Positions 1 through 6,521 of a stretch of DNA of 9,964 bases are shown here, piece after piece. A program made the translations under genes and the position numbers. Position 1 is the first letter of the stretch; every line of letters begins with the position of its first letter. The notes below the pieces were generated by a model. It was not told the origin of the DNA and ran no database searches. It was given only the letters and a program-made list of their open reading frames with translations. The DNA lies in the NCBI GenBank assembly GCA_026707185.1, contig JAPOXI010000134.1, positions 1-9,964 on the forward strand, written 5' to 3'. This DNA is from Chloroflexota bacterium. Lineage in GTDB: Bacteria; Chloroflexota; UBA11872.

Positions 1-31
1 CAGCCATGAATTAGCTCCCCGCTGGGTTCGT

Positions 32-49
32 GGGCACCGGCCGGCGCCC
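32..49 (-). terminator. Candidate weak hairpin downstream of the URO-D gene
   Basis: An 18-nt near-palindrome (GGGC-ACCGGCCGG-CGCCC on the plus strand) lies about 50 nt past the stop codon of the URO-D gene. Read as minus-strand RNA, its single mismatch becomes a G-U wobble, leaving about 7 paired bases around a GGCC loop. No T-rich tract follows, so it is not a textbook intrinsic terminator. The rest of positions 1-101 shows no recognisable gene or signal. Confidence 0.25.
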
Positions 50-101
50 GTTGGCGAAGGATACCGAGCCGAAACCTCGTTCGCGGCAGGATCAGGGTCG
101 G

Positions 102-1214
102 CTAGTGGCTCAGTTGGCCAGCGGCGCCAGGTACGCCGTGTACCGAGTCGGCAAATGCGCGGATATGGTCGGCCGGGGTGTCCGGGGAAAGGCCGCCGGC
201 GGTGCAGAGCAGCATGCCGCCCGACGGTGCGCCTATCGCGAGACGCTGCTTGCAGTCGGCGGTGATTTCGGGGGGCTCGAGGTGCTGGACGACGTGGATG
301 GGGGGCACGTTGCCCATGAGGCAGACGCGGCCGCCCAGGTGCTCGGCGGCAACGTCCATTTCGATGCCGAACATGAAGACGGTGCAGTTCATATCGGCGA
401 TCGCGGCGACGGCGGCGTCGGGCACCAGGTTTTCGTTGTGATAGAGGCGGAAGGTGGCTGAGGAGAAGGCGTCGAAGATGTCCTTGAGATAGGGGTAGAT
501 GAATTCCTCGCAGTGGGCCTGACCGACCTGGCCGGGGAGGTGGTCGGTGACGACGAGGCGGTCAATGGTTCCGGTAATGCTTTCCTGGGCGCGGAGGTAG
601 GCGACGTTGGCCTCGACGACGCGCTTGTTCCAGTCGTGAATGAGTTTCGGGTGTTCGTAGAGCTCGATGAGATAGCGCTCGTAGCCGAGGACCAGCGCGC
701 CGGACTCGACGCCCATGCAGCGCCCGTAGCCCTCGAAGTGGCCCCAGGTCTGGGCAATTACGGGATCCATGTGGTCGGCGTACCAGGCGTAGTCGTCGAG
801 GGCCGTGGCCATGTAGCCGGAGGTCCAGGGATCGGGCATTTCAAGGGCTGGGAGGTCGTGGATGTCGTTGACGGCGGCGAATGGAACCAGGGGCCCGTCT
901 TCCTCCTGCGCGATAGGCGAACCCCAGGCGGAGGTTTCCGGCGCGTAGCCGTAGTCGGGGGCAACGCCTGGCAGATGCAGAATGTCTGGGAATTCGAGCT
1001 GAAATTTGGCCTGGGCGTAGTACTTGGCCTCGACGGTCTCGTAGTACTCCTGGCGCCCGACGCCGGCGTAGCCTGAGAGGAATGGTTCGGAAGCCCACAC
1101 CACGGGTGGGACTTCGTCGACGGCCTCTTGCCGGTTCGCGGCCATTACGCGCGCGAAGACGTCCTTGGAGCGGCCGGCGGCTTCTGAGCTGTCAGGCAAC
1201 GCGGGTCGTGGCAT
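102..1214 (-). CDS. Uroporphyrinogen decarboxylase (URO-D) superfamily protein, methyltransferase-like, function unknown
   Basis: This 370-residue protein has the URO-D fold signature: an N-terminal segment KDVFARVMAANRQEAVDEVP, matching the usual family opening before 'd.vP', a GNVPP motif at 301-305, and GLSPDTP at 341-347, the family's 'G..P.TP' motif. The superfamily includes HemE and cobalamin-dependent methyltransferase partners such as MtaA and CmuA. HemE is unlikely because its characteristic N-terminal and substrate-site motifs are not seen. In the MtaA type, zinc is held by His-x-Cys and a later Cys. Here the matching region reads YHNEN (His259, then Asn260 and Glu261), and by my alignment by eye the later Cys is Gly, although Cys337 lies nearby. 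The ATG at 1214 is preferred because the conserved opening starts before the next Met (residue 24). It lies 7 nt after the stop of the DCC gene, suggesting translational coupling. The substrate is unknown, and no corrinoid protein is encoded nearby. Confidence 0.85.
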   Translation of the reverse strand: MPRPALPDSSEAAGRSKDVFARVMAANRQEAVDEVPPVVWASEPFLSGYAGVGRQEYYETVEAKYYAQAKFQLEFPDILHLPGVAPDYGYAPETSAWGSPIAQEEDGPLVPFAAVNDIHDLPALEMPDPWTSGYMATALDDYAWYADHMDPVIAQTWGHFEGYGRCMGVESGALVLGYERYLIELYEHPKLIHDWNKRVVEANVAYLRAQESITGTIDRLVVTDHLPGQVGQAHCEEFIYPYLKDIFDAFSSATFRLYHNENLVPDAAVAAIADMNCTVFMFGIEMDVAAEHLGGRVCLMGNVPPIHVVQHLEPPEITADCKQRLAIGAPSGGMLLCTAGGLSPDTPADHIRAFADSVHGVPGAAGQLSH

Positions 1215-1221
1215 GGTCTAC

Positions 1222-1704
1222 CTACGTGGTCGCGTCGGGCCGGCCAGTTTCGCCTGACACGGCGGCATCAAGCAACGGCCAGTCGGTGGGTCGCAGGTCG
1301 TCGGGGGGCGGTTCGGGCAGCCAGGGGGTCAGCCGACCCAGGGGGCTGCGCAGGGCCGCCACAAGGTCGTACGCGCGGTCGATGAGCAGGGGGACAAGCG
1401 GCCAGTACCCGAGTGATTTCCACCTAGCCTCAGGCTGCACCTGGCAGAGGACCGCCCGCAAGGCCACTCCCGCATGCAGCACGCGGCCGTCCGGCCGTAT
1501 GAGGTGCATGCTCTGCTTCCGGCGCTGCGGCGATATTGTGGTCATGAGCGAATCGGCTACGGCAGATGTCATGTCCACCCGAGCTACGCGCCGCTCGGGG
1601 TCCAGGCGAACCAGAATCGCCACGCTGCGGCGGCAGAATCCGCAGGATCCGTCGTAAAGCAAGATTGGGCGGCGGTCTTCTGCAGCCGTTCTGTCATCGC
1701 TCAT
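1222..1704 (-). CDS. DCC-family thiol-disulfide oxidoreductase (DUF393)
   Basis: This 160-residue protein has the family hallmark YDGSCGFC at residues 17-24, placing the paired cysteines (Cys21, Cys24) in a thioredoxin-like CxxC after the first beta strand. The following SVAILVRLDP and the central LIRPDGRVLHAGVALRAVL segment also fit the family, in which the latter resembles 'v...dG....G.dA...v'. Such proteins are predicted to exchange thiols and disulfides, but most have no assigned partner. The frame stays open upstream to an ATG at 1854, but I chose the ATG at 1704. It puts the motif about 16 residues from the start, as usual in the family, and the extra 50 residues look non-conserved and would fill the divergent promoter region. 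No strong Shine-Dalgarno sequence precedes it. The tail after about residue 130 is Pro/Asp-rich. The gene is first of a pair with the URO-D gene. Confidence 0.85.
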   Translation of the reverse strand: MSDDRTAAEDRRPILLYDGSCGFCRRSVAILVRLDPERRVARVDMTSAVADSLMTTISPQRRKQSMHLIRPDGRVLHAGVALRAVLCQVQPEARWKSLGYWPLVPLLIDRAYDLVAALRSPLGRLTPWLPEPPPDDLRPTDWPLLDAAVSGETGRPDATT

Positions 1705-1821
1705 GCCTGAAGTGTAGGCGGAATTTCGACCAACTCGCGGCTCTACCTTTCGAGTCGCTGTCGCGCCTTTCAGGCCGGGCACAGCATATTCTTCGACGTT
1801 TGACATTCCAGATATCGCTGT

Positions 1822-1836
1822 GTTCCCATGAGGAAC
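1822..1836. promoter_or_regulatory. Candidate operator: GTTCC-N5-GGAAC inverted repeat
   Basis: A perfect 5-bp inverted repeat with a 5-nt spacer lies about 55 nt upstream of the binding-protein start codon and just downstream of the TTGACA hexamer. Its position would suit a repressor site controlling the transporter. No regulator gene is in the window and the arms are short, so chance occurrence is quite possible. Confidence 0.2.
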
Positions 1837-1877
1837 GCGCAACAGTTGAGCCACCGCATTGAGCTAGGCGGCTGGCT

Positions 1878-1884
1878 GGGAGGG
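1878..1884 (+). promoter_or_regulatory. Ribosome binding site deciding the binding-protein start
   Basis: GGGAGGG lies 6 nt before the ATG at 1891. The in-frame ATG at 1828 has no such site and would put 21 extra residues ahead of the export signal. This settles the start at 1891. Confidence 0.75.
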
Positions 1885-1890
1885 TTCCGG

Positions 1891-3453
1891 ATGAAGACTA
1901 ACGTGACACGACGCACGTTGATTCGATCGCTGGGTGTCGGCGCCGTTGGCGCGTCGGCGGTCGCTGTGCTTGCCGCCTGTGGTGAAACCCAGGTCGTCGA
2001 GGTCGAGCGGATCGTCGAGAAGGAAGTCCCGATCGAGAAGACGGTCGTCAAGGAAGTGCAAGTACCCGTCAAGGAAGTCGTCACCGAGCAAGTGATTAAG
2101 GAAGTCCAGGTCGACCGGGTGGTCGAGAAGGTCGTGACAAAGACGGTCCAGGTGGAGAAGGTCGTTGAGGCGATGCCGCAGAAGGGGCCGCAGCCACCGA
2201 TTCAGTTCATGAACTACTGGTCGCGCGGCAACCGCTGGGAAACGATGAAAGTCGGGCTTGAGATTTTCGATAAGAAGCACCCGGAGATTCAGTACGATCT
2301 GATTCCGCTGCCTCCGCGCTTCTACCAGGAGAAGAGCGCCATCATGTTCGCCGCCGGCACGGTGGGCGACCTGCTGGTGATGAACGGCGGCCAGATGTTC
2401 CAGTTCCAGGGCAACCTGCTGCCGCTGAACGACATCGCGCCGAAGCTGGGCGTGGACTTTGACGACTACGTGTTGCTTGAGCGACTGCATCCGACACGTC
2501 CGAGCGTGTGGACCGTCGGCATCGACGGCGAGTTCTACGCGTTCCCGTTCATGATCGGAAGCGTGGGCGGCTGGTACTACAACGTGGACATCCTGGAAGG
2601 CGCCGGGCTTGAGCACCCGGACGAATCGTGGACCTGGGAAGTCCAGGACGAGGCGCTGAAGCAGATGACGAACGCGGAGCTTCCGCAGTACGGCACGTGG
2701 AACCGCAACAACACCGAGGTGCAGCTCTTCGAGCGAATCGCAGAGGCCGGCGGCAAGCACTTCAGGGAAATCGACCGTCCGTATTTGACGGCCGGATTCG
2801 ACACGCCGGAGAGCGTTGCGTCGTTCGAGCGCTGGATGAACTACATTCACGTTGACGGCGTTGCTCCGCCTCCGGCCGAGATTGCGTCGTTGGGCATCGA
2901 GGGTGTCAGCAACCCGTTCCTGGCGGGGCGGATCGGCATGCTGCACGGCGGCATTCACACGCCGGGCAACTACGACGCGATCATCAAGGGTCGCTTCAAG
3001 CTAGAGATCATGCCGACCCCGAAGCCGCCGGGCGGCGAGAACTGGTACATCAACAACCAGCTGGGCCACTTCATCACGCGCTACTCGCAGCACCGCGGCT
3101 CGGAGGAGAACACCATCACGCTGGCGGCGTTCCTCTCGGGCGACGAATTCCAGGCGCTGGTTGCGGAGTGGCGCGGCGCGGTTCCGACCACCAAGGAGAT
3201 CATCAACAGCGGCGCGTGGCTGGATCCGATCCCTGGGCGGGACATGCCGCAGAACATGCAGATCATTAACAACAACCTGTTCCACTCGAACGTGTACGGG
3301 AACCACTGCTTCGACGGCTGGTCGGAGTGGTTCTGGAACATCATTTCGGCAGAGACCGAGACCGCCTGGATCGGCGAGAAGCCGCCGATCGACGCGATCC
3401 TCGACCTGGCCGAGAACACGAACGAGTTCATGGCCAGCCTGGCCGAGGCGTAG
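1891..3453 (+). CDS. ABC transporter substrate-binding lipoprotein (family 1, sugar-type)
   Basis: This 520-residue protein should capture solute outside the cell and deliver it to the permeases encoded downstream. The N-terminus has a twin-arginine-like motif (TRRTLIR, residues 6-12), a hydrophobic stretch (14-28) and a lipobox LAAC with Cys30, so it is probably a Tat-exported, lipid-anchored protein. Residues 34-93 form a low-complexity Val/Glu/Lys stalk. The extracellular-binding-protein domain then starts near residue 103 (PIQFMNYWSRGN). Later segments such as GKHF, FLAGRIGMLHGG and the C-terminal LAAFLSGDEFQALVAEWRGA fit family 1 solute-binding proteins. The domain is rich in Trp and Tyr, common in sugar-binding sites. 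Length is on the long side for the family because of the stalk. The gene is followed by an attenuator-like hairpin and the two permease genes. The ligand cannot be predicted; a sugar or sugar derivative is the default guess. Confidence 0.92.
   Translation: MKTNVTRRTLIRSLGVGAVGASAVAVLAACGETQVVEVERIVEKEVPIEKTVVKEVQVPVKEVVTEQVIKEVQVDRVVEKVVTKTVQVEKVVEAMPQKGPQPPIQFMNYWSRGNRWETMKVGLEIFDKKHPEIQYDLIPLPPRFYQEKSAIMFAAGTVGDLLVMNGGQMFQFQGNLLPLNDIAPKLGVDFDDYVLLERLHPTRPSVWTVGIDGEFYAFPFMIGSVGGWYYNVDILEGAGLEHPDESWTWEVQDEALKQMTNAELPQYGTWNRNNTEVQLFERIAEAGGKHFREIDRPYLTAGFDTPESVASFERWMNYIHVDGVAPPPAEIASLGIEGVSNPFLAGRIGMLHGGIHTPGNYDAIIKGRFKLEIMPTPKPPGGENWYINNQLGHFITRYSQHRGSEENTITLAAFLSGDEFQALVAEWRGAVPTTKEIINSGAWLDPIPGRDMPQNMQIINNNLFHSNVYGNHCFDGWSEWFWNIISAETETAWIGEKPPIDAILDLAENTNEFMASLAEA
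1990..2169 (+). repeat. Degenerate Val/Glu/Lys repeat coding for the lipoprotein stalk
   Basis: This 180-nt coding stretch has recurring units encoding variants of V-(E/V)-K-(E/V)-V, spaced about 7-11 residues apart. At DNA level GTCAAGGAAGT occurs at 2047-2057 and again at 2068-2078, 21 bp apart, with a related copy near 2096. The protein segment sits between the lipidated Cys30 and the ligand-binding domain, so it probably acts as a spacer or stalk. Similar V/E/K linkers are known from Chloroflexota binding proteins. Confidence 0.8.
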
Positions 3454-3500
3454 TGGGCAGCAGGCGCCGCTCAATGCGGATCGTGTCTGCGTAGACGCGA

Positions 3501-3540
3501 ACGGGGCCGAGTGCCGGGTCCGGCACTCGGCCCCGTCTTT
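3501..3540 (+). terminator. Strong hairpin, probable attenuator between binding protein and permeases
   Basis: Arms 3501-3517 and 3520-3536 are perfect 17-bp inverted complements separated by only GT, so the practical loop is about 4 nt. CTTTGT follows, a short imperfect U-rich tail. It lies 48 nt after the binding-protein stop and ends 19 nt before the permease ATG. In ABC import operons such hairpins often cause partial termination or protect the upstream message, giving more binding protein than permease. The near-perfect symmetry means it could also act on the opposite strand, but no converging gene needs it. Confidence 0.8.
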
Positions 3541-3555
3541 GTACGGGAAAACTAA

Positions 3556-4440
3556 ATGCGACGGACGTTTTGGCAGCAATGGAGCGGCATCCTCTTCGCC
3601 GTTCCGTGGTTATTGCAGTTCGTGCTGTTCATCGTCGTGCCTTTCGCGGCCTCTTTTTGGCTAAGTCTCACTGACTACCGATTCAGAGACTTTCCGAACA
3701 TGATTTGGTTTGAAAATTATGTCGATTTGGCTTCAGACGAGGTATTTCTGAAGAGCATTTTCAACACTCTGTACTATACGGTTTTCCATGTTCCCGGAGT
3801 GATGGTTATAGCGTTTTTCATTGCCATTCTGCTCAATCAGAAGGTCAACGGAATGCCGCTGTTCCGCACGCTCTTCTACCTACCGTCGATTACCGCAGGT
3901 GTGGCAACCATTATGTTGTGGCTGGTGATTTTGCAACCAAACGGGATATTGAACCAGGCGCTCGGACTGTTCGGCCTTCCCGGACCACGCTGGTTGACGT
4001 CGACCCAGTGGGCCATGCCCAGCCTGATTCTCATGAGCTTCTGGACGGTCGGAACCACGATGATTCTTTACCTGGCCGGCTTGCAGGGGATTCCGCAGCA
4101 TCTTTATGAAGCGGCGTCGATTGACGGCGCCGGTCACATACGAAAGCTCTGGCACGTGACGGTTCCGATGATGACGCCGACGATTTTTCTCACCCTGGTG
4201 CTGGGGATCATCGGTTCGTGGCAGGTCTTCACGCAGGCGTTGATTCTGACCGGTGGAGGCCCGGCCAACGCGACCTTGTTCGTCCTGCTGTACCTGTACC
4301 GAAAGGCGTTTCTGATATTCCAGATGGGGTACGCCTCGGCCATTGCGTGGGTGCTGTTTGTGATCATCCTGATCTTTACGTTCATACAGTTCGGCATAGC
4401 TCGGCGATGGGTCTACTACGAATACGATGAGTCGAGTTAG
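3556..4440 (+). CDS. ABC transporter permease, MalF/UgpA type (CUT1)
   Basis: This 294-residue inner-membrane protein should be one half of the transport channel. Six hydrophobic segments are visible at roughly residues 12-38, 71-95, 104-128, 152-176, 207-232 and 259-282. The cytoplasmic EAA loop, which docks the ATPase, is clear at 185-205 (EAASIDGAGHIRKLWHVTVP). The conserved segment FRTLFYLPSITAGVA at 103-117 is typical of MalF-like permeases. The C-terminus ends shortly after the last membrane segment, as expected. A weak GGGA precedes the ATG by 7 nt. Part of the gene is AT-rich compared with neighbours (see findings). It is separated by 6 nt from permease 2, so the two are surely co-transcribed. 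Symbols such as ugpA or malF are not used because substrate is unknown. Confidence 0.95.
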   Translation: MRRTFWQQWSGILFAVPWLLQFVLFIVVPFAASFWLSLTDYRFRDFPNMIWFENYVDLASDEVFLKSIFNTLYYTVFHVPGVMVIAFFIAILLNQKVNGMPLFRTLFYLPSITAGVATIMLWLVILQPNGILNQALGLFGLPGPRWLTSTQWAMPSLILMSFWTVGTTMILYLAGLQGIPQHLYEAASIDGAGHIRKLWHVTVPMMTPTIFLTLVLGIIGSWQVFTQALILTGGGPANATLFVLLYLYRKAFLIFQMGYASAIAWVLFVIILIFTFIQFGIARRWVYYEYDESS

Positions 4441-4446
4441 TCGCTG

Positions 4447-5367
4447 ATGGCCCTCCTTTCAAATCAAGCGCCCTCGAGTTCGAACGTAGGTCAGCCTGCG
4501 CAGTCGGCGGTGACCATACGGGGCTGGCGCGCGCGCATCCTGCGTCCGGTATGGCGCTTGCTGATCTACGCGCTTCTCATCGCCGGCAGCGCGATCTACG
4601 GGTTCCCGTTTGGCTGGATGGTGCGATCGTCGTTCATGACGATCGACCAGTTCTATGAGGATCCGCCACCGTTCTTTCCTTTGCCGCCGAATTGGTCAAG
4701 CTACACCGAAGTGTGGGAGACCGGCCCAATCGTCTGGTGGATCGCCAACTCGACGATCGTGACGGTCCTGGGTGTGGTGGTGTTGACTTTCGTGAGCGCG
4801 GTTGTGGCCTTCGGATTCGCTCGCACCGAATACCCGATTCGCGACGCGCTGTTTCTGCTTGTCATCTCGACCATGATGCTTCCACAACACGTGACGATTA
4901 TCCCGAAGGTCATCATATTCCGGGACCTTGGCTGGCTGGACACGCTGCTTCCGCTGACCGTACCGATGATTGGCGGCTCCGCCTTCTTTATCTTCATATT
5001 GCGACAGTTTTTCCGAACGATTCCCAAAGAACTAGACGACGCCGCCTCAATTGACGGTGCTTCGCCGCTGCGCATCATGTTTACGATTATTTTCCCACTA
5101 TCGAAACCAGCCATCGCAACGGTTGCGGTCTTCTCGTTCATCGGCAATTGGAATGAGTTCTTTGAGCCGTTCATCTATTTGAACACTCCCGAACGCATGA
5201 CTTTTGCGGTCGGCCTGCGGTTTTTCCAGGCCGGGATGTGGGAACAGCCGCAATTGCATTTGCAGATGGCCGTCGCGTTGATTGCCGTCGCCCCGATCAT
5301 CGTTATATTCTTTTTTGCACAGAAACACTTTATCCAAGGGATCACGCTTACCGGATTGAAGGGGTAG
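4447..5367 (+). CDS. ABC transporter permease, MalG/UgpE type (CUT1)
   Basis: This 306-residue protein is the partner permease. After a polar N-terminal tail of about 35 residues, membrane segments are visible near 38-60, 98-124, 133-154, 168-188, 221-240 and 274-291. The EAA loop at 197-217 reads LDDAASIDGASPLRIMFTII, with the usual D-A-A-S-I-D-G-A core. The C-terminal FIQGITLTGLKG is the characteristic ending of MalG-like permeases. It starts 6 nt after the stop of permease 1 without a good Shine-Dalgarno sequence, suggesting translational coupling. No ATPase gene follows. The next gene, 33 nt on, is on the opposite strand. That ATPase must be supplied from elsewhere, as with shared MsmX/UgpC-like ATPases in many bacteria. 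Confidence 0.95.
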   Translation: MALLSNQAPSSSNVGQPAQSAVTIRGWRARILRPVWRLLIYALLIAGSAIYGFPFGWMVRSSFMTIDQFYEDPPPFFPLPPNWSSYTEVWETGPIVWWIANSTIVTVLGVVVLTFVSAVVAFGFARTEYPIRDALFLLVISTMMLPQHVTIIPKVIIFRDLGWLDTLLPLTVPMIGGSAFFIFILRQFFRTIPKELDDAASIDGASPLRIMFTIIFPLSKPAIATVAVFSFIGNWNEFFEPFIYLNTPERMTFAVGLRFFQAGMWEQPQLHLQMAVALIAVAPIIVIFFFAQKHFIQGITLTGLKG

Positions 5368-5400
5368 GCACCGGCTTCATTGAGCCACCGGCGCGGGGAG

Positions 5401-6426
5401 CTAGAAGCGCGGTTCGAAGCGGGCGATCTGGTCGTCAACCCAGGCTTGATTGGCGTCGCGTGTGCGGCCGGCGTTGTGGGGGGTGTGGACGACGTTGTGG
5501 CGGCCGAGCAGGGGCGAGTCAAGGGGGACGGGCTCTTCGGCGAAGACGTCGGCGGCCAGGGCCAGCTCATCGTTTAGCACGCGACGATAGAGGGCGTCGG
5601 TGTCGCAGACGGCGGCTCGCGTGACCTGCACGACCAATGAGCCGTGGGGCAGGGCGTCAATCAGCTCGGCGGTGATTAGGCCGCGCGTGTTGTCGGTGAG
5701 CGGGAGCATGGGGACGAAGATCTCCGAATCCCCGACGAGCTCGGAGAGGTGGAAGCAGCGCCGGACGCGGGCCGCGGCGAAGGTGGCGTCAGGCGCGTAG
5801 GGATCCCAGATTGAAACATCGGCGCCGACGGCCGTGCAGAATGATGCGTAGCGGGCGCCGATGTTGCCGGCGCCGACGACGCGCACGCGCTTGCCGGCGA
5901 GCGTTCCGCTGGTGAAGCGGGGGTCATCGCCGTACTGTTCGCCGCGCTGGCCCGGCCGGCCGACTTCCGGGCGGTATTTCCAGGTTTCGTGGCCGTGCCG
6001 CATGGCGGTGTAGGTCTGGGGCGTTCGACGGAGGGCGGCCAACGTGAGCCCCAACCCGTATTCGGCCACGGACTGTCCCCAGTAGACATCGAGCCGATGG
6101 GGGATGAAGCTGACGCCGCGGGCGATGGCCGCCTCGATGCCGTCGGTCGACGAGTCTCCCCACCACTTGGTGAGGAGGTAGCGGGGGTGGAAGCATTCTT
6201 CGAGCGCGCTGAACGGTTCGAGGTCCCGGGCGGCGGCCGGAAGTCCGAGGAGCGCCAGGCGATGGACGGAGGCGGGGTTGGGGACAAGGTGCGGGGCACG
6301 GGCTTCAGGATCGTCGGTGCGGTAGAACTCGCAGTTGCCCTCGCGTTGCCAGCACTCGTGCCAGTAGTCGGCCGCAAATGGCCATGCGGCGTCAAAGCGT
6401 TCGTTGACACAGATGACCGATCGCAT
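5401..6426 (-). CDS. D-isomer-specific 2-hydroxyacid dehydrogenase family protein
   Basis: This 341-residue cytoplasmic enzyme is predicted to interconvert a 2-hydroxy acid and a 2-oxo acid with NAD(H). The cofactor domain shows VVGAGNIG (Gly185, Gly187, Gly190), with Asp208 at the end of the next strand (SIWDPY), favouring NAD over NADP. The catalytic triad is visible: Arg270 (VQVTRAA), Glu298 (DVFAEEP) and His317 (HTPHNAG). Two differences from the usual pattern are notable. The canonical N-x-x-R-G at the catalytic arginine reads Q-V-T-R-A. The N-terminal catalytic domain (1-110) is atypical and Trp-rich (WPFAADYWHECW). Length is normal. The start ATG is supported by GGAGGG 8 nt upstream (6435-6440). 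The gene converges on permease 2 with only 33 nt between them, and no clear terminator is seen there. The substrate may be a sugar acid, but this is only contextual. Confidence 0.9.
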   Translation of the reverse strand: MRSVICVNERFDAAWPFAADYWHECWQREGNCEFYRTDDPEARAPHLVPNPASVHRLALLGLPAAARDLEPFSALEECFHPRYLLTKWWGDSSTDGIEAAIARGVSFIPHRLDVYWGQSVAEYGLGLTLAALRRTPQTYTAMRHGHETWKYRPEVGRPGQRGEQYGDDPRFTSGTLAGKRVRVVGAGNIGARYASFCTAVGADVSIWDPYAPDATFAAARVRRCFHLSELVGDSEIFVPMLPLTDNTRGLITAELIDALPHGSLVVQVTRAAVCDTDALYRRVLNDELALAADVFAEEPVPLDSPLLGRHNVVHTPHNAGRTRDANQAWVDDQIARFEPRF

Positions 6427-6521
6427 AGTCCGCGCCCTCCAGTTGTCCGATGGCTGGCCAATGATGCCTGCGCTGTACTATCGCAGACTCTCGGAATGTC
6501 GCCGTACTCGCGGAGCCAACC
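6427..6521. promoter_or_regulatory. Divergent intergenic region between dehydrogenase and cupin genes
   Basis: These 95 nt lie between two divergent start codons and should carry both promoters. Shine-Dalgarno sequences are visible for both genes: GGAGGG on the minus strand (6435-6440) and GGAG on the plus strand (6512-6515, 6 nt before the ATG). A TACTAT hexamer at 6476-6481 could be a -10 element for the cupin gene, but no matching -35 stands at the right distance. Confidence 0.45.

Larger units (their letters stand above)
1705..1890. promoter_or_regulatory. Divergent intergenic region between the DCC gene and the ABC binding-protein gene
   Basis: These 186 nt separate two divergently oriented transcription units and should hold promoters for both. 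A TTGACA hexamer is present at 1800-1805 on the plus strand, but nothing resembling TATAAT lies 16-18 nt downstream, so I do not call a promoter. There is an imperfect stem-loop with GCTGT at 1757-1761 and ACAGC at 1781-1785. A separate short inverted repeat lies at 1822-1836. Long reading frames crossing this region on both strands appear to be upstream extensions of the flanking genes rather than genes. Confidence 0.5.

Noticed and set aside
513..1076. 187-codon plus-strand frame opposite the URO-D gene
   Set aside because: It is a shadow of the URO-D coding strand, with repetitive Gly/Val composition and no recognisable domain.
102..1214. Assignment as HemE (haem biosynthesis uroporphyrinogen decarboxylase)
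   Set aside because: Only the general superfamily motifs are present; HemE substrate-binding signatures and haem-gene neighbours are absent.
1800..1828. Sigma-70-like promoter starting from TTGACA at 1800-1805
   Set aside because: No acceptable -10 hexamer lies 16-18 nt downstream.
1705..1854. 50-residue N-terminal extension of the DCC protein to an ATG at 1854
   Set aside because: The CxxC motif normally lies close to the N-terminus in this family, and the extension would consume most of the divergent promoter region.
1990..2169. CRISPR-like or tandem satellite array
   Set aside because: The repeats are degenerate, in frame and coding, with no unique spacers. They encode the lipoprotein stalk.
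1864..2958. 364-codon open frame on the minus strand opposite the binding-protein gene
   Set aside because: It is fully antisense to a clear lipoprotein gene, and its sequence is His/Arg/Leu-rich with no family motifs. Long antisense frames are expected in GC-rich coding DNA.
5368..5400. Terminator between the convergent permease and dehydrogenase genes
   Set aside because: Only a 4-bp GGCT/AGCC stem around TCATTG can be formed, with no T-rich tract on either strand.
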